A DNA stretch of 64,000 bases, taken from Pseudoips prasinana (taxonomy: Eukaryota; Arthropoda; Insecta; Lepidoptera; Nolidae). Location: NCBI GenBank assembly GCA_951640165.1, contig OX621259.1, forward strand, positions 2,790,001-2,854,000, written 5' to 3'. The translations under genes and the position numbers were made by a program. The notes below the pieces were generated by a model. The model made no database searches. It was given only the letters and a program-made list of their open reading frames with translations, and had not been told where the DNA came from. The first letter of the stretch is position 1. Each line of letters opens with the position of its first letter. Positions 27,715 to 39,049 of the stretch are shown here, one piece after another.

Positions 27715-28695
27715 TTTTATTATAATATCTTGTTTCTACCACTCGGTGCACCAGTCCGATAAGCGAATTTGACAGTTCGCGGACAAGACCAGCGGAGCGT
27801 AAAAGAGACAGGAAGTGATTATTGAAGCAGGACAGATAAACTCAAAGCTGTTATTGCACGATGCACTTTAGACTTTATGCAGTTGATATTAATGTTAATT
27901 TCGATTATACATGATTAAATAATTTTAATAAAACTTGAGAAAATAGAACAACACGTCCACTCACGACCGCTCACAGAGAGTGCTATCTTCTTATGTTCTT
28001 ATTTTAATCAAATTGGGACAAACAACCAATTTACGTAAAAGTCGAGTTAGCGTAGTATAATTTGTTGGTGTCGAGATGATCGCAGTTGATCGCACCCAAA
28101 AAATATCATCTTATTTTTACTGATCTACAAGTCACAATTTTGTAACTAGATGGCGTTCGTTCATTTCAGATCGCGGGACTTATTTGGCATATCGGTTATG
28201 ATAAATAAATGCTTGAAATAAAAGGTAGTCCAAAACTGAATCAATAGATGATCGAATAAATCTCACCCAAAAAATATGCACACATCTTAATTTTACCGCT
28301 TTACAAGTTTATAGTTTTGTTAGTAGATGGCGTAATCATCGTTTTAGATCGCGCTATGGTTTCGTTCACAAAATGTGATATTAGACCTATGAATGCCATG
28401 ATCGCAACCTAATCTAATGGGAATTACCTTTGTGATTAATGCACAGTCGATTTTTATTTTACTTTATTTGACTTAGTGACAATAAAGACGATTGCTATGT
28501 ATTCTTCCTTTTTTTAAATAATAGTAGCAAAGTAGCCCTTAGTTTCTTTCTTAGTTGCTTGATTGTTTTAAAAGTTATATTTTTTAGATTAAGCTGGAAG
28601 TAATTAGTTACATTGGTCATCATTCGAAATTGTCGCGGACGAAGTCGCGGGCACCAGCTAGTATTTGATAATATGACTGGCTTTTTGTTGACTTA

Positions 28696-28987
28696 CTAGC
28701 TGTGCCCCGCGGTTTTACCCGCGTTAAACTTTATGAATTATCACAGCTCCTCCCTCGCAGGTGCTAGCGTGATAATATGTAGCATATATGTTGACTCGAC
28801 CTCAGTAATATTTCATGCAAAATTTGAAGTAAATCCATGCAAGACTTTTTGAGTTTAGCCCAGACATACATACAGGCAAACAGATACACAGACAAAAATT
28901 TTAAAAACTATATTTTTGGCTTCGATATCTATTGTAGATCACGCCCCAGGTTTTGACTTTCCTACGATTTTATTATATGTATATAGA
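28696..28987 (-). mobile_element. Short Helitron, minus strand
   Basis: Read on the minus strand it starts TCTATATACATATAATAAAATCGTAGG and ends with a GC-rich hairpin region (cgcgggtaaaaccgcggggcacag) followed by CTAG|T. It is non-coding, about 292 bp, and lies 34 bp beyond the larger Helitron. Confidence 0.7.
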
Positions 28988-29745
28988 TTAAGGAATAAGG
29001 AATTTTCATGATTATTTGTTTTGCAATCTGGGATAAATCTATTAAACTGGGTATTTCCTTGTGGTGTTCTAGAATAGTTCTTTGTACAAACATCCATCGA
29101 TGCTTAGTAGCTAGAAAGGGAAATAAGGAACTATCTATACCTTAATACGTATATTTCGAGTTAAGTTTTAGATTAGTTTAAGAGGGTGCCTAAGATTATT
29201 AGGCTTTCATTTCGCTTTCTACAAGAGAATTCCAAAACTCTGTGTTTATGGTTAAAGATACGATTGTAATTTGAAATCAATTTCCTTTCAAAATGAACAG
29301 ATTTCCGAGCGGTAGTGAATAGGAAATTGTCTAGAATGTAGGGTTATTTAACGTAATGGTAGGTATATAACGATAAACTTATAATGAGAATCTGAGAAGG
29401 TACGGCTATATAACACGTTTGCAATGAATGTTCGTTAAGCCCTTAGCTTTTGAATCTGGAAAAATATATCTAAACATATACTATAATATTTATATATTCT
29501 TTATGACCTATTCCCACAAGATGGTTTTTGAGGGAGGTTTTACAGCTGTTATGATGGGTCCTTTCCTCAAAAATATAAAAAATAATCATAGAATTAAAAT
29601 TAATTAATGAAGAAGGGATTTTAAAGTTCAAAAAGCTCTTTGAACTTTACGCGTTACATGCGTCATTATTTTTTGTATATTTATTTCTTTAATAAATTAA
29701 AAGCAGTAAAAGGACCTGGACCTAATCTTTCTTCACTAACTTATC
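28988..29745. other. No recognisable gene
   Basis: AT-rich DNA between the short Helitron and LINE 2. No repeat was recognised. Confidence 0.5.
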
Positions 29746-29988
29746 TTTTTTTTTTTTTTTTTATTTATTTTTTAGGACAACAAACAGTTACACTGAGGGT
29801 ATATATTACATAACTTAAATGCTAAAAGTAACTTACAGTGGAACCAGCCCCGTCGTCCACAAATTATTTTTACAATTTTGTACCCAATGTATATCCTTTA
29901 CACTGAAGTAGTATGACAGAAGTGAGAATCATTATACTATACTATACTACTGTACTAAGGAACACTTTAAATAAAAATATTCATTCAG

Positions 29989-32900
29989 TTATACAAAATA
30001 TAAATAGTTAATATACACTTCATATGGAGCAAGTCCTAATGAAGAAAATATTATTTCAGTAATCTCTCTTTTAAAGCTTGACGGTGAACTTGCAAAGAAT
30101 TCCACATCAGTGAAATTTGTGTTATACAAATTCATGGTCCTTCGTAATGGACAGCGTTCACCTGCATTAGTTTTACAAGGTTTAGGTGCAAACAAAGAAT
30201 TTTTCCGAGTGCTTCGTAATGAAGTCGAACGATAGGGTATACGGATATATATTTGATTTGACAGCTTATTACAGTCAAATTGATGGTGGCAGACGTTATA
30301 TAAGAGCATAATATCCGAAAACATTCTTCTCAACTCTAGTTTAGGCAAAGAAAACTTTTGTAAAAGATTATCATAGGAGGACTTAGCGCGAAAACAACGG
30401 TAGTTCATAGAACGCAAGAACTTATGTTGTACTGACTCAATTTGATGGTTGTATTTAGCGTAGTAAGGGTTCCAGACACATGCTGCATACTCCAACTGCG
30501 ACCGAACCAAGAATTTATATAGCAGAAGGTAAGAGGAATGGCGCTTGAAAACTTTACAAGTACGCATCACAAAGCCATATAGCCGATAAGCTTTATTTAC
30601 AATGTGATTTATATGAATATCCAGATGAAGCTTGCTGTCGAGGTGTATGCCCAAATCTTTTATTATATTAACTTTCTCCAATGAACTACTGTCAAGGACA
30701 TAGGAAAAAGAAAAGGTATTAATTTTCTTTGTAAAAGTTATATGTTTACATTTCGAGAGACTTAAGTGAAGTTTGTTAACTACACAATAGGAGGTCAAGC
30801 GATTCAAATCGTCTTGTAGTTTACGACAGTCATCTAAACAGGTGATTTCACGAAATATTTTTAGATCATCTGCATATAGTAAAAAATTTGTGTTCTTGAA
30901 GCAATCTTTTATGTCATTAATAAAAAGAACAAAAAGTAAGGGTCCCAAGATTGAGCCTTGGGCCACTCCAGAAGTTACTTTTATAATGTTGTCAGATGTC
31001 AAACCATTAACAATAACTCTTTGAGTTCTGTTTGTAATATAGGACGTAAACCATCGCAAAAGATTACCACGGATTCCATTAAATGCGAGCTTCTGTAGTA
31101 GTAACACATGATCCACCTTATCAAAAGCTTTGCAGAAATCTGTATAGACAGAGTCTACTTGAGAGCGCCTGTCCATGCTTTCAAACAAAAAATTTACATA
31201 TAATACTAGGTTGCTAATTGTTGAACGTTTCTTTACAAACCCATGTTGTTCTTGAATTATTATATTGTGTAAGTAAGGATATATATAGTTATGTACTAAA
31301 CGCTCAAGTACTTTTGATAAGGTACACAGAAGTGAAATCGGACGGTAGTTAGTGACATCGTTCTTTTTGCCACTTTTAAAAACGGGTGTTACATTTGCCA
31401 ACTTCCATATTTCTGGAAGAAACCCTTCATGCAGACTTTTATTGTATAATATTTGTAGAGGAACAGCTATGGTCTCTGATGTGGATTTTAGAAAAAACGG
31501 TGTCAGGCCATCTGGCCCTGGGCCTTTTGTAATATCTAAGAGTTTAAGTTCCTTAATTATATAATTTTTTGATATATTCAAATCAGTTAAAATAAAATCA
31601 CAGTGTGGATTAAAGGGAGAAGACTCAGAATCCATTACACGCCCTCCGGGTTCATATACTGACTCGAAAAAGCTAGAGAAGAATTCAATAATATGTTCCG
31701 GTTGATCAGATTCTCGGTCACTATATTTCATAGAGGATGGGATGCCAGACTTCTTATCAAACTTTTTAATAAATGCCCAAAATTTCTTCACATCATCTTT
31801 TATGCCATCCTCTATAGAATCAAAGTATTTATCAAAACATTGTTTGCTAAGAGATTTAAACCTGGCACGAAACATTGAAAATTCTTCATAATACGCCTTG
31901 CAGTTATATTTCTTCCATTTGGTCCAAGCTTTCTCTTTATCTCTAAATATATGTCGAAGGGGAGAGCTGAACCAAATGGGGAACTCACTCGATTTAACCG
32001 GTCGCAGCGGCACATATTTTTTAATAATTTCATAAATATTTTCGTAAAATATATTTACTGCTGACTGTACAGAAGAGTTATTGAGAATATTTTGCCAGTC
32101 AATGTTGTTAATGCTTTCATTGATAAGTAAGTAATTTCCTTCTAAGAAACAATATTTTGGAGCACAAGTTGACTTTAATGGCTTAATTGGAACGTTACAA
32201 GTTATAATGACATAAAATGGAGGATGCAATTGGTCTATTGGAACTAAAGTATTTATAGGCGATTCACAGATGCAAATATCATTGGAGATGAACAAGTCTA
32301 AGATGCGATTCTTATTATTTTTTAAAGTATTATATTGTGTGCTCCGAGTAGAATGTAAAAATAAATTTAAACAGTTACTTATATTACTATCAATATTCTG
32401 GGTACTAAAAGAAGAAATCGGCCAATTTATAAGGGGTAAGTTAAAATCACCGGCTATATAGAAGTTATCTAGGTGATTATCGTTACATAACTCAAGCTCT
32501 AAAGCATTAAAAAAAGTTAGATATGTATCTTGATTTTGATTGGGAGGTATATATGTTAGCGATAAGACCGCCCATTGTACTAGATTTATTACAACTTTAT
32601 ACTTTATATGTAAATCTTGGTGTACAATAAAGAGTATTTGTATTGTATTGTATTGTATATATGCACCACAGACTTGTAGGTATGTTCCCTGCACATTTAA
32701 TTTCAATAAAACATAATCAATACATGAGGATAACTTAATCCCGGGTAAGTAATTATCCGGGTTGGAATTAAGGTAGCAACGCTCGACTACAATCCCACGA
32801 CGCACAGCCACCAACACACCGCCACCGTCACATTTACCCGTCGCGGCCCTGTCTCGGTCGCAGCGGTACAGCAAATACCGGGAATCCATCACCTCACTAT

Positions 32901-33039
32901 CCGAAATAGCTGGTGTTAACCATGTTTCTGACAATATAATTAAGTCATAAGAATCGGCTAAGATATTCATAAATAGCGTATTAAGTTTTGTCCGAAGTCC
33001 TCTACAATTTTGGTACTAAACAGTGATCTTATCCAGCAT
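29989..33039 (-). CDS. LINE 2 ORF2, endonuclease/reverse transcriptase
   Basis: The ORF is open from 32970 (993 residues). Upstream in the same frame, a start at 33039 (MLDKITV) and conserved YQNCRGLRTK are separated by one TAG (33016-33018). The endonuclease shows LSETWLTP, CDGGGVLVAVRRG, IAGDFNLPLINW and RILDLFISND. The reverse transcriptase shows GPGPDGLTPFFLK, NYRPISLLCTL, EQHGFVKKRSTISNL, YTDFCKAFDKVDH, SGVAQGSILGPLLF and LLYADDLKIF. Residues about 105-140 are a foreign in-frame insertion (32556-32654 plus duplicated target). Confidence 0.9.
32547..32663 (+). mobile_element. Extremely 5'-truncated LINE 3' end inserted in frame in LINE 2 ORF2
   Basis: The 99-bp insert (32556-32654) reads ttagcgataagaccgcccattg...acaataaagagtatttg and ends in (tattg)n. 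It is flanked by an exact 9-bp duplication gtatatatg (32547-32555, 32655-32663). The same 3' end type (gcgataaggccgccaattgc) occurs near 51965. Insert plus duplication total 108 bp, a multiple of three, so the ORF stays open. Confidence 0.85.
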
Positions 33040-33437
33040 TATAAAAAAATACGTTACAGAATATTAATATCACCAAATAATAACAATTGTTAACGAGTTG
33101 AGAAGAAATGCCCGACAATACACTCTGTATATGTATGGTAACTATACTTAAATACGAATAGTTATATAGACTTATATTAGTTATGCAGTAATTATAACAA
33201 TTAGTTTGTGACTTAAAGTGAGAATTTTTTTTTTTTTTTTTTTTTTTAGAATAGAATTTTATTGACAATAAAAACATGTTACATAAAATATAAACCCACC
33301 AAACTGCATAGCAGTTTGTCGGCGGGATTAGCGCTCATTAACACAATGACAATAATTATATCAGTAAATACAAATACTAAAAATAAAAAAGTAAGAAATA
33401 ACACTAACTAAGACTAATAAAAACTAATACAACAAAT

Positions 33438-33881
33438 TTAAGCGGAATTTAAGTAGTCACTGAGTAATATTATATTAAATTTCTGTTCTCTAACGCTCTT
33501 AGTATTGTACTTATTTTCTATATTTATTTTGTACTTATCCTCATACAGTTGTTCTAGCACCACCAAGTAATCGACCTTTTTATGTATAGGAAGTACTTTA
33601 CAAATAGATAATAATCTTTCATAATTATTTCTACACTCATGTTTTGTTTTCCTATTGACCAAATATTTCATGAAGCGAATTTGCAGTGTTTTTATTTTAT
33701 CTAAATAGGTTTTGTATGTTCGTCCATACGTGCTCAAACCATAGCTAAGCAGCGAGTCAGCGAGTGCAAAATAAATGACACGCAGCGTTTTCTTACTCAG
33801 CGGCGCGTTTAAGACATAAAACTTACTTAATACCGCTCTGAGTCTAGTGCACACCGAGTCCACATGCAAACCCCAGTTCAT
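33438..33881 (-). CDS. LINE 3 ORF2 C-terminal part (147 aa)
   Basis: Continues the reverse transcriptase thumb and C-terminal region (NMNWGLHVDSVCTRLRAVLSKFY; VIYFALADSLLSYGLSTYG; TLQIRFMKYLVNRK). It is in a different frame from the upstream ORF. A T-run near 33915 is the likely indel site. The end of the protein looks shorter than usual for the family. Confidence 0.8.
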   Translation of the reverse strand: MNWGLHVDSVCTRLRAVLSKFYVLNAPLSKKTLRVIYFALADSLLSYGLSTYGRTYKTYLDKIKTLQIRFMKYLVNRKTKHECRNNYERLLSICKVLPIHKKVDYLVVLEQLYEDKYKINIENKYNTKSVREQKFNIILLSDYLNSA

Positions 33882-33889
33882 GTTGGGAT

Positions 33890-36304
33890 CTACCCACAGA
33901 CCGAGGTACTTAAATTTTTAACATATTCTAAGCATTGGCAATGGCAATTGGTATTATTTGTGTGCATACACTCATATGTGTGTCCTACAATACTGATATC
34001 TGAGTAATTAATGTTTCTTGCTAATCTATTATAAGGTGAATAAATATGCATTACTTTGGTTTTATTTATGTTAAGAATAATGCCATTGTCGTGTGCCCAC
34101 CTAGTGATGTTATCGAAGTCTGCCTGTAGCACAGCACTAACCTCCTGAATGTCCTTTGACGAGTACAGTAAGCACATGTCATCTGCGTACATGTAGACCC
34201 GACATTTATCTACCACATTACTTACACTATTGACGTGCATTATGTAGCCCACCGGGCCGAAGACCGAGCCAGTTGGCACGCCAAGGTTCACTACTGCTTC
34301 CTGTCCGGTCACCCCCGCAATGTAAGTCTGCAGAGTCCTGCCGCTCAGATAGTTACGGAACCATCTGTTTGTCGGGCCCCGTATTCCGCACTCATCCATG
34401 GCTCGCAGTAGCGTCTCATGCTCTAAGGTATCAAATGCCTTTTTATAGTCAATAAATAAAGCCAGGACCTGGTGGCCTTGATCTAGGCTGCTATTGACGT
34501 CATCTGAGAACTGCGAGAGTGCTGAATCGGTACTTCGGCCGCGCCTGAACCCGTATTGCGCATCGGACAGTATATTGTTTTGCTCTAAGAAAGCGCTAAC
34601 TTGGCCTACAACTACCTTTTCTACTATTTTGTTGATAACAGACAGGATAGCAATTGGCCTGTAATTACTATAATCAGTATGCAATCCAGCCTTGAAGATA
34701 GGCCGTATGAGAGCATTCTTAAGTAGGTTTGGGTATTCTCCGGTAGACAAAGACATGTTTATAAAATGTGCTAATACTGGCGATATATGTTTTTTAATTA
34801 TTTTTAAATCTATGACTCTGATACCATCAACCCCCGGCGCCTTATCGCTGCTTAACTGGTCTATTAATTTAGAAACTGTATCACTGCAAACTGGCTTGAA
34901 ACGAAATGTAACATTACTGGCATTTACATATTTATTCCTATCTAAAAATTTTATACTACAATTATGCTTAACATGACTAATTTCTTTTGTAAATGTATCT
35001 GTGAATTTACTACATATATTATACATTGTATCTTTATTTCCTAAGTATCGTTTAATTATATCATCAATATTAGCTTTCTTTCGCCCTATCCAGCTATTTA
35101 TGACTGCCCAGATCTTCCTAGGATCACCGTTACACTTTTTTATTTCCTCTTGCCTATATTTGTTTTTTTCTTTAAATATTAACTTATTTACTATATTGCG
35201 AAATCTGGTATATTGCAATCGTTTAGTATAATCCCTAGGCGACTCCCTCCATTCTCTAAACAGCTGATCCCTACGCACCACCATATTATTAAGAGTTCTA
35301 CTTATCCAAGGTTGAGCAACTCGTTTATTATTATTGTTTGACTTTACCGGTAATTTACTCTCCATATAAATATCTCCAAATATTAATCTTAACTTATCGT
35401 AGGTAGTTAACGGATTATCATCACATAACAATTGAGACCAGTCATAATCACAGATTTTTCTACTTACTAACTTATTGCTAATTACATACCTAGCGTCCAA
35501 GTCCTTACTGATATTACACTGAGATTGCCTATTTAACTGCATTGACACACCAATTATATTATGATCAGAAATATTGCACTCAATCACAAACGACACGCAG
35601 TCATGCAGCCGTCTCGCTCGCACCCAAACGTGGTCAATGCACGACGTCTCTCTCACACCAGCGACGACAGCCTCGCGCGTAATTTCGCTAGGCGGTATGA
35701 CGCACTGTAGGCCTAGTGCACACATGCTGTCTGAATAACTCGAAACTTGGCGACTGCAATTCGGTTCTGATAGGTTTATGTTGATATCGCCTAAAAATAT
35801 GGTATCCTCATTTTGTGGTAAATTCTTGATTATCTGCTCGATTTCTGATACAAATTCTTGCTTATTAGTTCTAGGTGGTCTGTAAACTGCAATGATATTT
35901 AATGTCGATTGGTTTGTGGTGAGTTTACCATACATTGTTTCAGCTGAATTAGTTTGTAATTTTTCTGCTTGTAAATTAAGGTTCTCTTTAGCATATATCA
36001 AAATTCCTCCACCTCTTTGGCTTTTTCTTGTATTTGAAAATAAAAAATATCCCTCTATGTTGTATAATGGCAGCTCTTCCTCTTTAATGTTTATTTCAGT
36101 CAGTACTAGTATGTCTATACCACACAAACTATTTTTCAGTAAAATTAATAATTCATCATAGTGCTTCCTAAGTGATCGAATATTTAAATGTATTATATTT
36201 AAGTAATTTGTGTTATTATACAATATATTCTGTCTCCAAGTAGTAATATCTTGATACCTTTTAAATTCACAATCCAATGTACTAATTGCATCGTAACGAT
36301 CCAT
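33890..36304 (-). CDS. LINE 3 ORF2, endonuclease/reverse transcriptase main part (804 aa)
   Basis: The endonuclease spans about residues 35-260 (LNIIHLNIRSLRKH, LVLTEINI, RGGGILIYAKENL, IFLGDININL, CIDHVWVRAR, ISDHNIIG). The reverse transcriptase spans about 480-770 (APGVDGIRVIDLK, YSNYRPIAILSVINKIVEK, AQYGFRRGRSTDSAL, ALFIDYKKAFDTLEH, LGVPTGSVFGPVGY, YMYADDMCLLY). All catalytic motifs are present. The ORF ends prematurely just after ECLEYVKNL because of a frame break. Confidence 0.9.
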   Translation of the reverse strand: MDRYDAISTLDCEFKRYQDITTWRQNILYNNTNYLNIIHLNIRSLRKHYDELLILLKNSLCGIDILVLTEINIKEEELPLYNIEGYFLFSNTRKSQRGGGILIYAKENLNLQAEKLQTNSAETMYGKLTTNQSTLNIIAVYRPPRTNKQEFVSEIEQIIKNLPQNEDTIFLGDININLSEPNCSRQVSSYSDSMCALGLQCVIPPSEITREAVVAGVRETSCIDHVWVRARRLHDCVSFVIECNISDHNIIGVSMQLNRQSQCNISKDLDARYVISNKLVSRKICDYDWSQLLCDDNPLTTYDKLRLIFGDIYMESKLPVKSNNNNKRVAQPWISRTLNNMVVRRDQLFREWRESPRDYTKRLQYTRFRNIVNKLIFKEKNKYRQEEIKKCNGDPRKIWAVINSWIGRKKANIDDIIKRYLGNKDTMYNICSKFTDTFTKEISHVKHNCSIKFLDRNKYVNASNVTFRFKPVCSDTVSKLIDQLSSDKAPGVDGIRVIDLKIIKKHISPVLAHFINMSLSTGEYPNLLKNALIRPIFKAGLHTDYSNYRPIAILSVINKIVEKVVVGQVSAFLEQNNILSDAQYGFRRGRSTDSALSQFSDDVNSSLDQGHQVLALFIDYKKAFDTLEHETLLRAMDECGIRGPTNRWFRNYLSGRTLQTYIAGVTGQEAVVNLGVPTGSVFGPVGYIMHVNSVSNVVDKCRVYMYADDMCLLYSSKDIQEVSAVLQADFDNITRWAHDNGIILNINKTKVMHIYSPYNRLARNINYSDISIVGHTYECMHTNNTNCHCQCLEYVKNLSTSVCG

Positions 36305-36397
36305 TATTTAGTAATTGAAGTAATAGTACGCGCGTGTATACACCGCACTATGTGTGCGTTTGGCTTGGGTCGCGTCGGTCGCGCGCCGCGCGGCTAA

Positions 36398-36617
36398 TCA
36401 TTTTTTTTCGATGAATCGCTGAATATCACTTTCGTAGCGAATCGAAAATATTTTCTTCAGCTCGTCACTCTTTCTTATTAGGATCTTGCCATCCTGTACC
36501 CATATGTATTTATAGGAGCCCTTTAGCTGATTCTTGGTCATCCATAATAAGTTTCGTTTGAATCTATTCAAATGTTCGTTAATATAAATACGACTTGCAT
36601 TTTTTGTACCATGGGGT
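36398..36617 (-). pseudogene. LINE 3 ORF1, C-terminal fragment
   Basis: About 72 codons open to a TGA at 36398 and include RIYINEHLNRFKRNLLW, YKYIWVQDGKILIRK and ESDIQRFIEKK, matching the C-terminal landmarks of the other two ORF1 proteins in this window. It starts abruptly without an N-terminal part, consistent with 5' truncation during insertion. Confidence 0.75.
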
Positions 36618-36865
36618 TGTCCGTTAGTTAGATGCTTGCGGCTTTGAATCCATTTGAAATTTGAATGAACATAAATAATAAATTAAACAAGAAGGTATAC
36701 AATAAAATACTACCACTCAATAGAAGCAAAGTAAGTAAACACGTAGAGTAGTTTGAAACACAGAGGATGCACCTAACAAAATTAAGCACTTTAATTATTT
36801 TACGATTTGACCATAGAACTAACAAACTTAATAAAATACATACATACGTATTATATAAGGTTCCT

Positions 36866-37780
36866 TTATGTTTCAGTACTAGATTTATTTTTAATTTTGG
36901 ATAAGTCTTGTTCCGAACGTATGGCAATAATAGGTGACGATTCATTAGCTCTGACAAGTATGGTTCCATGTTTGACCCAGAAAAATCTATAATTATTCTC
37001 TTTGGCTTTCTCTCGAGTTTCACGAAACAAATTCTTGTTTTTCAAGGTGAGATGTTCATTAATATAAATGTTTTGAGGTTTACCCGCAATGCCTAGCTCA
37101 TCAGAGGTAAGGCCCTTCTTCATGCGCACAGCAGAGATAAAGTCATCACGTAGGGAACGGTTTGAGAACTTCACAATAATATTTTTTGGTCTTGTATTAG
37201 TATTGGCAGAAGGTACCCGATGAATCGCGATTACGTCTTGTTTATTTAGAGGCTGTTTGACAAGGGTCGCGATTTCCAGTAGGATGCTGGAGAGATTTTC
37301 ACCACGTTTTTCTGGTAAATTCTGAATCTCTGCATTACACATACGTGCTTGTTGCTCCATACCATCAATTTTAGCTTCCAGAACAGATATTTTAGAAGAG
37401 TCAGCTGAACAGATATGTGAGCGATTTTCAAGGGCAGTGACCCGCGTTGAGACTTGTTCTGTTTTAGCCTTCAATTCCTCAAAATGAGTACTCATGTAGT
37501 TAATAGAGGACTTTACATCACTGAGCTCACTTGTGAATTTTGAAATCATATCTTCCTGTTTGTTAAACCAGCCTTCCAATCTGGCTACTACGTTACGTTG
37601 AAAAGATTGAAAATCATCTCGAAGGGATTGGATGTCTGAACTGGACGTACCTTTACGAAACGTTATGTGAGGGGGTGGCGAGCCCTGCTCAGTAAGCGAA
37701 TTATTAGTGCTCCTTTCTCCAGACGCAGCCACTTGTTCACTTCCTTCACACTGATTATAAGTACTATTTAAGTTAGCCAT
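36866..37780 (-). CDS. LINE 2 ORF1, coiled-coil RNA-binding protein (304 aa)
   Basis: I use MANLNSTYNQ at 37780 as the start. The frame is open further upstream to 38026, but that part is GC-rich and 5'-UTR-like. Residues about 60-160 form a coiled coil (IQSLRDDFQSFQRNVVARLEG, LEAKIDGMEQQ). The C-terminal half has DVIAIHRVPSANTN, RPKNIIVKFSNRSLRDDF, NIYINEHLTLKNK and FFWVKHGTILVRANES. It is parallel to LINE 1 ORF1 in length and motif order, so it most likely belongs with the ORF2 at 29989-33039. Confidence 0.85.
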   Translation of the reverse strand: MANLNSTYNQCEGSEQVAASGERSTNNSLTEQGSPPPHITFRKGTSSSDIQSLRDDFQSFQRNVVARLEGWFNKQEDMISKFTSELSDVKSSINYMSTHFEELKAKTEQVSTRVTALENRSHICSADSSKISVLEAKIDGMEQQARMCNAEIQNLPEKRGENLSSILLEIATLVKQPLNKQDVIAIHRVPSANTNTRPKNIIVKFSNRSLRDDFISAVRMKKGLTSDELGIAGKPQNIYINEHLTLKNKNLFRETREKAKENNYRFFWVKHGTILVRANESSPIIAIRSEQDLSKIKNKSSTET

Positions 37781-38030
37781 CGTTAAATCTTGAACTCTCT
37801 GATAGTTTATTACTCTGTGTAGAACGAGGCACAGTACAGGTAGATAGTAGGTACTTTCTTGACTAGAGCGGTGGCGGCGCACGGCGCGATGACGTGTTAC
37901 GAGGTGCGATAAGCGAACACTTGGACACAGCCGACGCGTACCGCAGAGCGAACCGGAATGAATCTTATGTTTATATAACCTAGGTAAGCACTGCTCACTG
38001 AATAGAATCATGGAGCTATATAACAATGAC

Positions 38031-39049
38031 TACGGAATCCTAATAAAAGCCAAGAACAAAAACAGAAAGTAGAATTTTTTACCGGAGAAAAACATCTTAG
38101 ACTGTTAATGGGATCAAATGACCCATTGGACAGACCGTAGACATTCTAGGTGATAATCTACACCAATTTAAGAAAAAAAAACATGATGAAATGTTTCGTT
38201 TCGAACGCTTTTTATTTTAACTGTCTTTTGAGTGGCTTGAAACTCGGGCACTAGGATAAGCCTATAGCATAAGCATAATAATAAAATAACTTTTTTTTGT
38301 GTTTAAAATGTGTGTAATGCAAACTCAACCAAAGGTTTGTAGACAAAAAGATACACGTTTCCCGTTTTTGTTCACTTTAGGTTTGTTTTGGGAGAGCTCT
38401 TATGTTTTCCAAATGCTTACAATGCACCGACAACCCAAAGAGGATGTTGGCCTTTGTCATACTCAGTTGACATCTGTTTATGTTTAGCGCCGTATATTGT
38501 TAATGTTAACGAATTTAAATACGTAATTTACGGATTTAGCTCTCTCTCCCTTTCTATCTTCACTCGCCTAATTTCGCCCTCTCAAATTCCGTTCGCTTCG
38601 CCCGATCACGCTTTTCGTAGCGCTCTTCTTACACATTCACCAGTATTCTCCCCAAGTCAAGCCTGCATAAAGAAGGTTCACTTCAAAATACGAGAAGAAG
38701 AAGTATTTTATCAGAACTAATATTATTGACAGTGACATTGTTGAGCGATGACAATATGACAATTTCAGTTAACATTTAAAAAAAAGTCCCCAAAAGCATT
38801 GCAAAAGTTGGTAGGAATTTGTGAGGCATACGCGGCTAAGCATGGTCTACGTTAAATATAACGTCGAAATGACAGAAATAGTGGGGTTTAGATATGACAA
38901 TAGCCCGCTGCGTCTGCCTGACATATTTCTGTGTAACACAAAAATTAACGTTCTCAAACATTTCTAGTATCTTGTGCACATTGTAACAAAAAAATTTAAA
39001 GACTATGAGGAACTAGATAGATAAAGACGAGTGTTAACTGCAAAGATCA
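38031..39049. other. No recognisable gene
   Basis: No ORF with a recognisable product and no clear repeat. It separates LINE 2 from the LINE fragment at 39050. Confidence 0.5.

Larger units (their letters stand above)
22959..27995 (-). mobile_element. LINE 1: near full-length non-LTR retrotransposon, Jockey/CR1 superfamily
   Basis: A 28-base poly(T) at 22959-22986 is the poly(A) tail of a minus-strand insertion. It encodes ORF1 (26797-27714) and an endonuclease/reverse transcriptase (23656-26567, one frame break), with about 280 bp of 5' UTR. It lies inside the Helitron, whose sequence resumes near 27995. Clear target duplications were not found. Confidence 0.88.
21931..28661 (+). mobile_element. 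Helitron, split by a nested LINE
   Basis: It begins A|TCTATATAAATAAAAAG and ends with an imperfect hairpin region CGCGGACGAAGTCGCGGGCACCAG followed by CTAG|T, as known for Helitrons (5' TC, 3' CTRR, insertion between A and T). The two halves, 21931-22958 and about 27995-28661, are together collinear with the reverse complement of 54713-56478. No Rep/helicase is present, so it is non-autonomous. The LINE at 22959-27995 interrupts it. Confidence 0.78.
33225..36620 (-). mobile_element. LINE 3: 5'-truncated non-LTR retrotransposon
   Basis: Poly(T) at 33225-33247 is its poly(A) tail. It encodes the end of an ORF1 and a complete endonuclease/reverse transcriptase split by one frame break. It is distinct from LINE 1 and LINE 2 in sequence (LNIIHLNIRSLRKHYDELL; YMYADD) and closer to the CR1/L2/Rex side of the superfamily, judged only by eye. 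The 5' boundary at about 36620 is where ORF1 homology stops. Confidence 0.8.
29746..38030 (-). mobile_element. LINE 2: non-LTR retrotransposon split by LINE 3
   Basis: Poly(T) at 29746-29762 marks its 3' end. ORF2 (29989-33039) is closely related to that of LINE 1. A related ORF1 of matching length lies at 36866-37780, with 5' UTR to about 38030. Between them, 33225-36620 is a different LINE with its own poly(T), so LINE 3 appears to have inserted into the ORF1-ORF2 spacer. Target duplications for either insertion were not evident, so the link between ORF1 and ORF2 is inferred. Confidence 0.65.

Noticed and set aside
36628..37023. 131-aa minus-strand ORF partly overlapping LINE 2 ORF1
   Set aside because: Out of frame with ORF1 and enriched in hydrophobic AT-rich codons, probably chance.
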